Below are positions 23,304 to 31,753 of a DNA stretch of 64,000 bases, in pieces. This DNA comes from an uncultured Bacteroidales bacterium (lineage in GTDB: Bacteria; Bacteroidota; Bacteroidia; Bacteroidales; UBA932). Every line of letters begins with the position of its first letter. Position 1 is the stretch's first letter. The stretch spans positions 1-64,000 of the forward strand of contig CAMZGD010000007.1 in the NCBI GenBank assembly GCA_947306365.1, given 5' to 3'. A program made the translations under genes and the position numbers. A model generated the notes under the pieces. It ran no database searches, was not told the DNA's origin, and worked only from the letters and a program-made list of their open reading frames with translations.

Positions 23304-25091
23304 ATGAGAAGAATCACCGCAACGGTCATCCTCCTGGCACTGTTCGTGGCCTGCTGCCTCTCCAGCCATTCCTGCGCCAATACCACCACGCCGCCGAGCG
23401 GCGGGCCGAAGGACACCCTTCCGCCCGTGCTCGTCAAGGTGACGCCGGAGGCCGGCAAAACCGGCTTCCCCGTCACGGAGGGAAAGATCACCCTGCTCTA
23501 CAACGAATACACCGTCGTCAAGACGGCCTCTGACATCCTCCTCTCCCCGCCCACGCGCCGCAAGCCCATCGCCAAGGTCAAGGGCAAGAACATCATCATC
23601 ACGATGCAGGATACGCTCAAGGCCGACCGCACCTATACCCTCGACCTCGGACAGGCCCTGGCCGACAACAACGAAGGCAACCTCGCCCCGCGGATGGTCT
23701 ATACCTTCTCGACCGGCGAAACCATCGACTCGCTGTATTTCACCGGATCGGTCATCAACAGCAAGACCCTGGCGCCCGTCAAGGGCATCCTGGTCGCCGC
23801 CTATGCCGACCAGTCCGACTCGGCCTGCTTCAACACCCTGCCCGACGCCATCGTCAAGTCGGACGACTGGGGCTTCTTCGTGCTGCGCAACCTGCGCGAC
23901 ACGTCGTACCGGGTGTACGCCTACACCGACGCGGACGGCGACTTCAAATACAATCCCGACGAAGACGAAGTGGCGTTCCTCGACTCGGTGTTCACGCCCA
24001 CCCGCGCCGTCAACGACTCGATCTACGAGCTGCATTCGTTCAACATGAAGGACACCGTCCTGTGCGCCCTGCGCGAAGCGATGGTCACGCTCCGTACGTT
24101 CAAGGAACTGCAGTCCGTCCAGTATCTCCAGAACAGCGGGCGGACGAGCGAAAAGCAGGGCTTCCTCAAGTTCAGCGCGGCCGACGTGCAGATCAACAGC
24201 CTGGAGTTCGTCGGCATCCCCGACACCGCCGTCCTGCTGCAGTACAACCTGACGCGCGACAGCATCGACTTCTGGATCAACACCGACTACCGGCTCGACG
24301 ACAGCCTGCTCATCCGCCTCAACTATATGAAGACCGACTCCACGGGCGTGCTCGCGCCTGCGGAAGAACAGCTCGCACTGGCCGTCAAGTTGGAAGAACA
24401 GCTGACGCTCTCCCAGGGAAAATCCTCGCCGGAACCCGACACGGCGTTTGTCCTGAAGGTTTCCGCACAGGATGAAACCGTGGAGCAGCTGGGCGTCCAG
24501 CTGGAATCGAACCTGCCCGTGATCCGCATCATCCGCGACTCCATCCGGCTTTGGGAGACGAACCCGAAAGGCCAGCAGTCCGAGAAAGCCTTCTTCTTCC
24601 GGCAGGACACCACCGACATCCGGAAATACGTCATCACCCCCGTGGAAGCGCTCATCAAGGGATACGACTATGAACTGGCCATTCCTCACGGCACGTTCAT
24701 CAACCTCGACAAACTGCCCAACCAGGCCGCTTCGGCCAAGTTCAAGGTGCCGCAGGACGAGAGCCTTAGCCTGCTCTCGGTGGCCCTGACCGGCATCCAG
24801 GACCGCTACATCGTCGAGCTGACTGATGAAAAGGGCGAGAAGGTGTACCGCACCTATTACCCCGACAGTCCGCAGACGCTCCTCTTCCCGTACCTGCAGG
24901 CCGGGCAATACATGATCCGCATCACCTGCGACAAGAACCGCAACCGGATTGCCGACACCGGAAACCTGCTCGAGCACCGGCAGCCGGAAATCGTGCTTTA
25001 CTACGAAAGTACGCCGGGCAACCGGATCCTCGAGATTCCCGAATCGGCCGAAATCGAGCAGACGATCGACCTCAAAAAGATGTTCCCATGA
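23304..25091 (+). CDS. lipoprotein with N-terminal Ig-like (SbsA/Big_5) domain
   Basis: 595 residues. A signal peptide is followed by a Cys in SSHSC (lipobox-like). The region about 35-125 (PPSGGPKDTLPPVLVKVTPE, ITLLYNEYTVV, RTYTLDLGQALADNNEGN) is the Big_5/SbsA Ig-like domain found in many Bacteroidota surface lipoproteins. A carboxypeptidase-regulatory-like segment follows (FTGSVINSKTLAPVKGILV, FFVLRNLRDTSYRVYAYTDADGD), and the C-terminus repeats similar folds (ITCDKNRNRIADTGN). It overlaps the next gene by ATGA. Probably on the cell surface or periplasmic side of the outer membrane; role unknown. Confidence 0.85.
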   Translation: MRRITATVILLALFVACCLSSHSCANTTTPPSGGPKDTLPPVLVKVTPEAGKTGFPVTEGKITLLYNEYTVVKTASDILLSPPTRRKPIAKVKGKNIIITMQDTLKADRTYTLDLGQALADNNEGNLAPRMVYTFSTGETIDSLYFTGSVINSKTLAPVKGILVAAYADQSDSACFNTLPDAIVKSDDWGFFVLRNLRDTSYRVYAYTDADGDFKYNPDEDEVAFLDSVFTPTRAVNDSIYELHSFNMKDTVLCALREAMVTLRTFKELQSVQYLQNSGRTSEKQGFLKFSAADVQINSLEFVGIPDTAVLLQYNLTRDSIDFWINTDYRLDDSLLIRLNYMKTDSTGVLAPAEEQLALAVKLEEQLTLSQGKSSPEPDTAFVLKVSAQDETVEQLGVQLESNLPVIRIIRDSIRLWETNPKGQQSEKAFFFRQDTTDIRKYVITPVEALIKGYDYELAIPHGTFINLDKLPNQAASAKFKVPQDESLSLLSVALTGIQDRYIVELTDEKGEKVYRTYYPDSPQTLLFPYLQAGQYMIRITCDKNRNRIADTGNLLEHRQPEIVLYYESTPGNRILEIPESAEIEQTIDLKKMFP

Positions 25092-25774
25092 AAAAGTGGT
25101 TCCTCTCCCTGCTGGCCCTCCTCCTGTTCTTCCCCGCCCGCGGACAGGACGACGTCTTCATTTTCGAGATGCCCGACGACTTCGCCCTGCTCGATACCCT
25201 CGAAGCGCCGGCCAAGTCCAAGAGCATCCATATGGTCGGTGTCTCGTACGGCGTCAACCTGAGCGGCGTGACCTCCTCCCCGAAGATCGGACAGGAGCGG
25301 GTCATTACCTACAACAATGTCGGCGTCTATTTCACCTATTACCACGCCCTCTGGGACTATCTGTTCAACTTCGGGCTCCAGTTCGGCGCCAAGCACGGCT
25401 ATGAGGGCTATACCTCCCCGATCGAGGGTTACGGGGAAACCTGCGAAGTCATCGAAGTCCCCCTGATTTCCCAGTTCAAGATCGACTTCTCCCGTTTCCG
25501 GCTGCTGGCGAACGTCGGCACCTACGGCGGCTACCGGCTTTCAACCGACCGGGAGGGCGGCTTCGACAAGTACGACCAGCGCGTGGACTACGGCTTCATC
25601 TTCGGACTCGGCCTGGCCGTGGTGTTCAAGCCGTTCGAACTGCACGTGGAAGGGAACTACAAGTATGCCGTGGCCAGCATGTACCAGACCAACAAGTACA
25701 GCGACATCTACTGGATGTACACCTATCCCCAGAACATCATGCTGAGCGCTTCGCTCCATATCCACCTATGGTAG
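25088..25774 (+). CDS. outer-membrane beta-barrel protein
   Basis: 228 residues with a signal peptide ending ARGQ. The rest alternates aromatic and polar residues in strands of barrel type (MVGVSYGVNLSGV, VGVYFTYYHALWDYLFNFG, FGLGLAVVFKPFELHVEGNYKY) and ends in a strand with terminal Trp (LSASLHIHLW). It resembles PorT/OmpX-like small barrels of Bacteroidota. Coupled by 4 bases to the lipoprotein before it and by 7 bases to ispG after it, so the lipoprotein and barrel probably work together. Confidence 0.82.
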   Translation: MKKWFLSLLALLLFFPARGQDDVFIFEMPDDFALLDTLEAPAKSKSIHMVGVSYGVNLSGVTSSPKIGQERVITYNNVGVYFTYYHALWDYLFNFGLQFGAKHGYEGYTSPIEGYGETCEVIEVPLISQFKIDFSRFRLLANVGTYGGYRLSTDREGGFDKYDQRVDYGFIFGLGLAVVFKPFELHVEGNYKYAVASMYQTNKYSDIYWMYTYPQNIMLSASLHIHLW

Positions 25775-27084
25775 TGCGTGACATTTCCTTCTCCATCGGC
25801 GGACGGCTTCCGATCGGCGGCGGCGCGCCCGTCATCGTCCAGACGATGTGCAACACGTCGACCGACGACATCGAAGGGTCGCTGGCCCAGTGCCGCGCGA
25901 TGGCGGCAGCGGGCGCGGGCCTGATCCGGCTCACCACCCAGGGACTGAAGCAGGTGGAATCGCTGCGCGAGATCAAGCAGCGGCTGCGGGCCGAGGGTAT
26001 CGGAACCCCGCTGGTAGCCGACATCCATTTCCTGGCCGACGCCGCCCTGGCCGCAGCCTCCGTGGCCGACAAGGTACGCATCAATCCGGGCAATTTCGCC
26101 CGGGAGCACGCGGTGGCCTGCGCCAAGTTCCGGGAACTGATCGCCCTTTGCAAGACGCACGGAACGGCCATCCGCATCGGCCTCAACCACGGTTCACTCG
26201 GCGAACGCATCACGCAGCGGTACGGCAACACGCCGCTGGCGATGAAGGAGGCGGTGATGGAATGGCTGCGGATGTGCACCGCGGAGGATTTCTACCGCGT
26301 GGTCGTCTCGCTCAAGGCGAGCAACACGTGCGTGATGGTGGAGGCCTACCGGCTGCTCGATGCGGCGATGCGCGAAGAATTGGGCTGCCGCTTCCCGCTC
26401 CACCTCGGCGTGACCGAGGCGGGCGGCGGCGACGAGGGACGCATCAAATCGGCGGTGGGCATCGGTACGCTGCTGGGCGAAGGCATCGGCGACACCATCC
26501 GTGTATCGCTGACGGAAGACCCGGTCCACGAGATTCCCGCTGGGGAACAGATCGTGGCGGCCATCGCCGACGGCTATTCGCCGCGCGGCGGACGCACCTG
26601 CGTCGAGGCGGACGGCTGGGACGACTTCATCATCAAGGGTTCCTGCCTGTGGGGACCTTCCCTGCTCGACCGGCGGATTGACGATTTTTCGCTGGAGGGG
26701 TCGACCATCGGCGGCAGCCCCGTGCCGGCGGCCGATGGCGAGAACTTCCGCGACCTGCTTCTGCAGGCCTGCCGGCGCCGGTTCACGCGGCCGGAATACA
26801 TCGCCTGCCCGGGATGCGGCCGGACGCTCTACGACCTGGAAAGCACCTTCAACGAAGTGAAGCGCCGCACCGGCCACCTGGCCGGCCTGAAGATCGCCGT
26901 GATGGGCTGCGTGGTGAACGGTCCCGGCGAGATGGCCGACGCCGACTACGGCTACGTGGGGGAAGGCCGCGGCCACGTGACCCTCTATCGCGGCAAGGAG
27001 CCCGTCCTGCGGCGCATCCCCCAGGAAGAGGCCATCGACCGGTTGCTGGAACTGATCGAGTCAGACACAAGAAGAGGCGGCTGA
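25768..27084 (+). CDS. ispG: 4-hydroxy-3-methylbut-2-enyl diphosphate synthase IspG (short form)
   Basis: 438 residues. Iron-sulfur enzyme that makes HMBPP in the MEP isoprenoid pathway. The TIM-barrel half is clear (IVQTMCNTSTDD, LVADIHFLADAALAAA, KVRINPGNFA, HLGVTEAGGGDEGRIKSAVGIGTLL). The C-terminal half has CPGCGRTLYDLE and MGCVVNGPGEMADADYGYVG, supplying three cluster cysteines. Bacteroidota, plant and chlamydial enzymes usually carry a large extra A* domain and run over 600 residues; here the stretch between the barrel and the cluster domain is only about 80 residues. ATG 25768 overlaps the preceding gene. Confidence 0.95.
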   Translation: MVVRDISFSIGGRLPIGGGAPVIVQTMCNTSTDDIEGSLAQCRAMAAAGAGLIRLTTQGLKQVESLREIKQRLRAEGIGTPLVADIHFLADAALAAASVADKVRINPGNFAREHAVACAKFRELIALCKTHGTAIRIGLNHGSLGERITQRYGNTPLAMKEAVMEWLRMCTAEDFYRVVVSLKASNTCVMVEAYRLLDAAMREELGCRFPLHLGVTEAGGGDEGRIKSAVGIGTLLGEGIGDTIRVSLTEDPVHEIPAGEQIVAAIADGYSPRGGRTCVEADGWDDFIIKGSCLWGPSLLDRRIDDFSLEGSTIGGSPVPAADGENFRDLLLQACRRRFTRPEYIACPGCGRTLYDLESTFNEVKRRTGHLAGLKIAVMGCVVNGPGEMADADYGYVGEGRGHVTLYRGKEPVLRRIPQEEAIDRLLELIESDTRRGG

Positions 27085-27102
27085 TTCGCAGCCGCCTCTT
27101 CT
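27070..27102. terminator. hairpin shared by ispG and rpmE transcript ends
   Basis: A perfect 14-bp stem (27070-27083 with 27089-27102, AGAAGAGGCGGCTG) with a 5-base loop. Its left arm overlaps the last codons and stop of ispG, and it lies 22 bases past the rpmE stop on the other strand. T tracts are weak on both sides. Confidence 0.7.
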
Positions 27103-27123
27103 GTATCCTTCGAAAAAGTACGA

Positions 27124-27375
27124 TTACTTCTTCTTCTGACCGTATCTCGAGTAGAATTTGTCCACGCGGCCGGCGGTGTCGACGAGTTTCATCTTGCCCG
27201 TGTAGAACGGGTGCGACGTGTTGGAGATCTCGACCTTCACCAGCGGGAAGGAGCGGCCGTCGATATCGATCGTTTCCTTCGTGTTGACGCAGGAACGGGT
27301 GATGAAGACGTGCTCGTTGGACATATCCTTGAATGCTACAAGACGGTAGGATTCGGGATGGATTCCTTTTTTCAT
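27124..27375 (-). CDS. rpmE2: 50S ribosomal protein bL31, type B
   Basis: 83 residues. N-terminal MKKGIHPESYRLVAFKD and central SNTSHPFYTGKMKLVDTAGR identify bL31. The zinc-binding CxxC motif of type A is absent (only one Cys, in RSCVNT), so this is the zinc-independent type B form. Monocistronic, with its own -7 element, ending at a hairpin shared with ispG. Confidence 0.95.
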   Translation of the reverse strand: MKKGIHPESYRLVAFKDMSNEHVFITRSCVNTKETIDIDGRSFPLVKVEISNTSHPFYTGKMKLVDTAGRVDKFYSRYGQKKK

Positions 27376-27409
27376 TGCCTGTCGTTTATTTAGTTTTCCA
27401 AACGGACCG

Positions 27410-27417
27410 CAAAAATA
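27410..27417 (-). promoter_or_regulatory. -7 promoter element TATTTTTG for rpmE
   Basis: An exact TAnnTTTG match on the minus strand, 34 bases before the rpmE ATG. Confidence 0.5.
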
Positions 27418-27441
27418 GGAAGTTTTTACAGAATCACAAAA

Positions 27442-28092
27442 TTATTTTGTCAATTTGAAGCCGGCGTACATCTGATCGTACTGGTTGAGGATGGAATTGA
27501 TGGTCGTCAGCGTCGAATTCTTGTAGACCGAAGTGACCGACTTGACGATCTTCATCATCGTGGTGGCGTCGAACAGCAGTTCCATCTTGCCGTTCTTCAC
27601 GGCGGCATAGCCCTTCATGTTGATGAAGGAGGCCATCTTCATATTGATCGTCGCCTTTTCGGTGTCCAGCGTCCAGGTGCCCGGGAAACTCCGGGATCCG
27701 TACTGGACGGCCATCGTGCCGTCTTCATTGAACGTAAAGCCGAACAGGCCTTCGGAGATGCCCACCTTCGCCAGGTAGCCGTCCAGCTTCTTTTCGATCG
27801 TGGACTGTGCCACGCCGCTGGCGATGTTGGAAAGCGCATTGTCGCTGGACTTGAAACTGATGGCACTGCCGGCATAGTTCCAGGTGCCCGCGATTGTCTG
27901 GGGCGTGAGGGCGCTCTTGCCGGAGATCAGGTCGGTGATGCTGGTGATCAGGGAACCGGCTGCCGAATCGGAGGATGTGGCATTGCCCGCCAACTGGCCG
28001 AGCTTGCCGAGAATGCCGCCCAGGCCGCTCTGTGCGGAGGCGGAGAAGGTCATCATCAGGATGGCGACGGCCATCAGGGAGAATTTTTTCAT
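27442..28092 (-). CDS. secreted DUF4923-like (lipocalin-like) protein
   Basis: 216 residues with a signal peptide ending SASAQ. The mature protein has a low-complexity start (GLGGILGKLGQLAGNATSS), then a lipocalin-like beta region (IAGTWNYAGSAISFKSS, GLFGFTFNEDGTMAVQYGSR, FPGTWTLDTEKATINMKM) and a helical end. It matches my memory of DUF4923 proteins, common and uncharacterised in Bacteroidales. Divergent from glmM across 48 bases. Confidence 0.8.
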   Translation of the reverse strand: MKKFSLMAVAILMMTFSASAQSGLGGILGKLGQLAGNATSSDSAAGSLITSITDLISGKSALTPQTIAGTWNYAGSAISFKSSDNALSNIASGVAQSTIEKKLDGYLAKVGISEGLFGFTFNEDGTMAVQYGSRSFPGTWTLDTEKATINMKMASFINMKGYAAVKNGKMELLFDATTMMKIVKSVTSVYKNSTLTTINSILNQYDQMYAGFKLTK

Positions 28093-28109
28093 GGAGTGCG
28101 TTATTTTTT

Positions 28110-28117
28110 TAACTTTG
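28110..28117 (+). promoter_or_regulatory. -7 promoter element TAACTTTG for glmM
   Basis: An exact TAnnTTTG match, 23 bases before the glmM ATG, in an AT-rich gap. Confidence 0.55.
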
Positions 28118-28140
28118 CAAGTTAGTAAAAATATCTTGAA

Positions 28141-29523
28141 ATGACACTGATAAAATCCATTTCCGGCATCCGGGGCACCATCGGCGGACAGATAGGCGAC
28201 GCGCTAACCCCCCTCGACATCGTCAAGTTCACGGCGGCATACGCCCGCCAGCTCCAGCAGAAGTTTCCCGACAGGGAACGCTGCAAGGTCGTCGTGGGAC
28301 GCGACGCCCGCATCTCAGGCGAGATGGTGGACCACCTCGTTTCGGGTACGCTGCTGGCCTGCGGCATCGACGTCGTCAACGCCGGACTGGCATCCACGCC
28401 CACCACGGAAATGGCCGTGATCTTCGAGAAAGCCGACGGCGGCATCATCCTGACCGCCTCGCACAACCCGAAACAGTGGAATGCGCTCAAACTGCTCAAC
28501 GAACGGGGCGAATTCCTGACCGACGAAGAAGGCAAGGCGCTCCAGCGCGCGGCCGAAACGGAGGATTTCGACTTCGTGGACGTCGACCGGCTCGGCACGC
28601 TGGAACGCAGGGATTTCACGCAGGCGCACGTCGATGCGGTGCTGCGCTGCCCGCTCGTCGACCGGAAAGCCATCCGCGAAGCCCGCTTCAACGTGGTGCT
28701 CGACGCCATCAACTCCGTAGGCGCCCTTTGCATGCCGGCGCTGTTCGAGGCGCTCGGCGTACGGTACACCCTTCTCAACGGCAATCCCGACGGCCGCTTC
28801 GCCCATAATCCGGAACCCCTTCCCGCCCACCTGACCGGCCTTTCCGAAGCCGTCGTGCGGCAGAAGGCCGACCTGGGCATCTCGGTCGATCCGGACGTGG
28901 ACCGGCTCGCCTTCATCTGCGAAGACGGCGTTCCCTTCGGGGAGGAATACACGCTCGTCGCCGTGGCCGACTACGTGCTCTCGCTGAAACCGGGACCGAC
29001 GGTCTCGAACATCTCTTCTTCGCGTGCGCTGCGCGACGTGACCGAAGCGCACGGCTGCCGCTACCACAGCTGCAAGGTGGGCGAAGTAAACGCTTCCACG
29101 ATGATGCGGGAAGTCGGCGCCGTCATCGGCGGGGAAGGCAACGGCGGCGTGATCCTGCCCGACCTGCACTACGGACGCGACGCGCTGATCGGAACGGCGC
29201 TGTTCCTGAGCCTCCTGGCGCAAAAGAAGCTGACGGCTTCGGCACTGCGCGCGACCTATCCCGACTATTTCGTGTCGAAGAACCGCATCGAGATGAGCGA
29301 TCCCGCCGAAATCGAAGCCGCCCTCGCCGCCGTCGAACGTTTCTACGCCGGCCAGTCCATCAACAAGCTGGACGGACTGCGCATCGATTTCGAGACGGAA
29401 CGGAAATGGTTCGTGCTCCGCAAGTCGAACACCGAACCGATCATCCGCATCTATGCCGAAGCGCCCGACGAAGCGGCCGCCGATGCGCTGGCCCGGGAAG
29501 TCATCCACATCATCAACGGATAG
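28141..29523 (+). CDS. glmM: phosphoglucosamine mutase-type phosphohexomutase
   Basis: 460 residues. Interconverts glucosamine 6- and 1-phosphate for UDP-GlcNAc synthesis. The phosphoserine is Ser107 in LTASHNP; metal-binding DPDVDR lies near residue 245; sugar-binding GGEGNGGVILPD and phosphate-binding RKSNTEPIIRIYAEA follow in order. Start MTLIKSISGIRGTIGG is typical of the Bacteroidota clade annotated GlmM; activity on mannose phosphates cannot be excluded. The next gene starts 2 bases after its stop. Confidence 0.9.
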   Translation: MTLIKSISGIRGTIGGQIGDALTPLDIVKFTAAYARQLQQKFPDRERCKVVVGRDARISGEMVDHLVSGTLLACGIDVVNAGLASTPTTEMAVIFEKADGGIILTASHNPKQWNALKLLNERGEFLTDEEGKALQRAAETEDFDFVDVDRLGTLERRDFTQAHVDAVLRCPLVDRKAIREARFNVVLDAINSVGALCMPALFEALGVRYTLLNGNPDGRFAHNPEPLPAHLTGLSEAVVRQKADLGISVDPDVDRLAFICEDGVPFGEEYTLVAVADYVLSLKPGPTVSNISSSRALRDVTEAHGCRYHSCKVGEVNASTMMREVGAVIGGEGNGGVILPDLHYGRDALIGTALFLSLLAQKKLTASALRATYPDYFVSKNRIEMSDPAEIEAALAAVERFYAGQSINKLDGLRIDFETERKWFVLRKSNTEPIIRIYAEAPDEAAADALAREVIHIING

Positions 29524-29525
29524 CG

Positions 29526-30626
29526 ATGTTCTCATTCCGGACGACACGGCTGCTCGACCAGGAAGACCTGGTGCTGCGCAAGGGGCGCGTGGGCGTGCTC
29601 TGCAACCAGGTGGCGTGGCATCCCGATACGGGGGAATACCTGTTCGAGAGCCTCGCGCGCCGCGGCAACCTCGCCCGCATCTTCACCCCCGAACACGCCC
29701 TCTACGGCCCGATGGTCCCGGACGTGGACACCATCGAGGTCAGCACCGTCATCGAAGCCGCCGACCTGGACGGGCTTGACGCCCTGGTCATCGAACTGCA
29801 GGACGCCGGCTCGCGCTACAGCAACTACACCACCCTGCTGTACAATCTCTTCAAGCGCCTGAAAGTCGGCGACTCCCAGCTTTCCGTCTTCCTCATCGAC
29901 CGCATCAACCCCTGCGGCCGCCAGATCGAGGGGACGCTGGGCATCGTCGGACTCCCCCACCGCCACGGCCTCACCCTCGGCGAGACGGCCAACCTGTTCT
30001 ACAGCGAACTGGGCGCCAGGTTCCCGCTCCACATCATCTCCGCCGCGGCGGAACCGGTCAACCGCGAACTGATGGCCTGGACCATTCCGCCGTTCTCCGA
30101 CTTTTCCGGCCTTTTCACGTCACATTTCTACAGCGGCCAGTGCCTTTGGATGGGGACCAACGTGAGTTACGGCCACGGGACTAACCGCCCCTTCGAGCAG
30201 TTCGGCGCCCCCTGGATGGAACGCCTCTTCGACTATCCCCGGCAGCACGGGCTACAGAACTGGAACGACCCGGACAGTCCCGTCGCGAATCCCGGCCTGC
30301 ACGTCCGGTGGACGCGGTTCGTCCCCTCCTACGGCATCTACTGCGACCAGACCTGCTTCGGATTCCAGCTGATGTTCATTCCCGGCGCCACCTACCACGC
30401 CCTCAACCACGCCCTGCAGTTGCTGCGGTTCATCCACGCCACCTGTCCCGAATTCACCGCGGAAGGTCTCGGCCGCTACCTGGAAGACGCCACGCTGGCC
30501 GGCTATGTGGAAGGCCGTATCGACTGGGAGAACACCCGGGCTTACATCCGGACGGAAGAGCAGAAATGGCTGCGCAAATCCAAGAAATACACCCTCTATG
30601 GTGACGATCCGTACAGGATCAAGTAG
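29526..30626 (+). CDS. DUF1343 protein related to exo-N-acetylmuramidase NamZ, without signal peptide
   Basis: 366 residues. DUF1343/GH171 motifs are FTPEHALYGP, ELQDAGSRYSNYTT, DRINPCGRQIEG, HRHGLTLGETANLFY and GTNVSYGHGTNRPFEQFG. Characterised NamZ releases terminal MurNAc from peptidoglycan fragments and is exported. This protein starts MFSFRTTRLL with no signal peptide, suggesting a cytoplasmic role such as wall-sugar recycling next to glmM (inference). ATG 29526 sits 2 bases after the glmM stop; starts further upstream lie in glmM. Confidence 0.85.
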   Translation: MFSFRTTRLLDQEDLVLRKGRVGVLCNQVAWHPDTGEYLFESLARRGNLARIFTPEHALYGPMVPDVDTIEVSTVIEAADLDGLDALVIELQDAGSRYSNYTTLLYNLFKRLKVGDSQLSVFLIDRINPCGRQIEGTLGIVGLPHRHGLTLGETANLFYSELGARFPLHIISAAAEPVNRELMAWTIPPFSDFSGLFTSHFYSGQCLWMGTNVSYGHGTNRPFEQFGAPWMERLFDYPRQHGLQNWNDPDSPVANPGLHVRWTRFVPSYGIYCDQTCFGFQLMFIPGATYHALNHALQLLRFIHATCPEFTAEGLGRYLEDATLAGYVEGRIDWENTRAYIRTEEQKWLRKSKKYTLYGDDPYRIK

Positions 30627-30634
30627 TATCTTTG
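30627..30634 (+). promoter_or_regulatory. -7 promoter element TATCTTTG for the zeta-like kinase
   Basis: An exact TAnnTTTG match directly touching the TAG stop of the DUF1343 gene and only 4 bases before the GTG start at 30639. Same TAG-TATnTTTG layout as at tamL. Confidence 0.5.
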
Positions 30635-30638
30635 CATT

Positions 30639-31214
30639 GTGTCAAGATTATACATCATATCGGGGTGCAACGGCGCGGGCAAGACCACGGCTTCCTATAC
30701 GGTGCTGCCCGACCTGCTGAACCTCCATACCTTCGTCAACGCCGACGAGATCGCGGACGAACTGTCGCCCCAGAGTCCTGAGCGGGAGATGATCCGCGCC
30801 TCCAGGCTCATGCTCGAACGGGTCGACCAGCTGATCGAACGCGGCGAAGACTTCGCCGTGGAGACGACGCTCGCCACCCGGACGCTGGCGGGGATGATCT
30901 CCCGGGCGCAGCACAAGGGCTATATGGTGGGGATCTTCTATTTCTGGCTCAAGAGCCCGGAACTCGCCGTCCGGCGGGTGGCCATCCGGGTTTCCGCGGG
31001 CGGACATTCCGTCCCGACGGAGACCATCGTGCGGCGTTACTGGCAGGGAATGAAAAACCTGCGCGACATCTACCTGCCGCTGTGCAACTACTGGGTGCTG
31101 ATCGACAACAGCGACCGGAAGGGGAAATGGATCGCCGAAGGCGGTCTCAGCACGGTAACGCGCATCTACAGCAAACGGATCTACAAACTCATAATGAATA
31201 CAGACAAATCCTGA
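30639..31214 (+). CDS. zeta-toxin-like P-loop kinase (COG4185 type)
   Basis: 191 residues starting with GTG; no in-frame ATG lies between it and the Walker A motif GCNGAGKTT (residues 9-17). NADEIADELSP and ETTLATRTLAGMI match the zeta-toxin/UDP-GlcNAc-kinase fold, where the catalytic Asp lies in the NADEI motif. The C-terminal RRYWQGMKNL is the usual Arg-rich nucleotide site. No epsilon-like antitoxin is next to it, as is common for chromosomal COG4185 genes. Possible substrate UDP-GlcNAc, made via the glmM product upstream (inference). Confidence 0.8.
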   Translation: MSRLYIISGCNGAGKTTASYTVLPDLLNLHTFVNADEIADELSPQSPEREMIRASRLMLERVDQLIERGEDFAVETTLATRTLAGMISRAQHKGYMVGIFYFWLKSPELAVRRVAIRVSAGGHSVPTETIVRRYWQGMKNLRDIYLPLCNYWVLIDNSDRKGKWIAEGGLSTVTRIYSKRIYKLIMNTDKS

Positions 31215-31219
31215 CAACC

Positions 31220-31753
31220 ATGACAATCCAAGATGAAAAAGTCGTCTCCCTGACCTATACGCTGCTGGTGGACGGACAAGTGAAAGACCAGGCTACGGAA
31301 GAGCAACCCCTCGAGTTCATCTACGGGCTCGGATACCTCCTGCCCAAGTTCGAGGAATACCTGCTGGGAAAGACGGTGGGCGACACCTTCGAATTCGTCC
31401 TGAGCCCGGAAGAGGGCTATGGGGTCTATGACCCGTCGGCCGTCGTGGAACTGCCCAAGCACATCTTCGAGATCGACGGCAAGATCCAGGAGCAGCTGCT
31501 CGTGGTGGGCCGCGTGATTCCGATGATGAACCAGGCCGGCGGCGTGATTCCGGGCAAGGTGGTCGAAGTCGGCGCCGAAAGCGTCAAGATGGACTTCAAT
31601 CCCAAACTGGCCGGCAAGGAGCTGCATTTCAGCGGAAAGGTGACCGCCATCCGCGATGCGACGGACAAGGAGCTCACCGACGGCCTCCACGGCGAACGGG
31701 CCGCCCAGGGATGCACGCACGACTGCTCAACGTGCGGCGGCTGCAGCAACTAG
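31220..31753 (+). CDS. slyD: FKBP-type peptidyl-prolyl isomerase, SlyD family
   Basis: 177 residues, cytoplasmic. Prolyl isomerase and chaperone. FKBP core: LTYTLLVDGQVKDQA, PLEFIYGLGYLLPKFEEYLLGK, SPEEGYGVYDPSAV. The IF (insert-in-flap) domain follows, then DFNPKLAGKELHFSGKV. The tail HDCSTCGGCSN carries the metal-binding Cys/His cluster typical of SlyD. ATG 31220 follows the zeta-like stop by 5 bases. Its 3' end overlaps the convergent FAD gene by 27 bases. Confidence 0.95.
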   Translation: MTIQDEKVVSLTYTLLVDGQVKDQATEEQPLEFIYGLGYLLPKFEEYLLGKTVGDTFEFVLSPEEGYGVYDPSAVVELPKHIFEIDGKIQEQLLVVGRVIPMMNQAGGVIPGKVVEVGAESVKMDFNPKLAGKELHFSGKVTAIRDATDKELTDGLHGERAAQGCTHDCSTCGGCSN

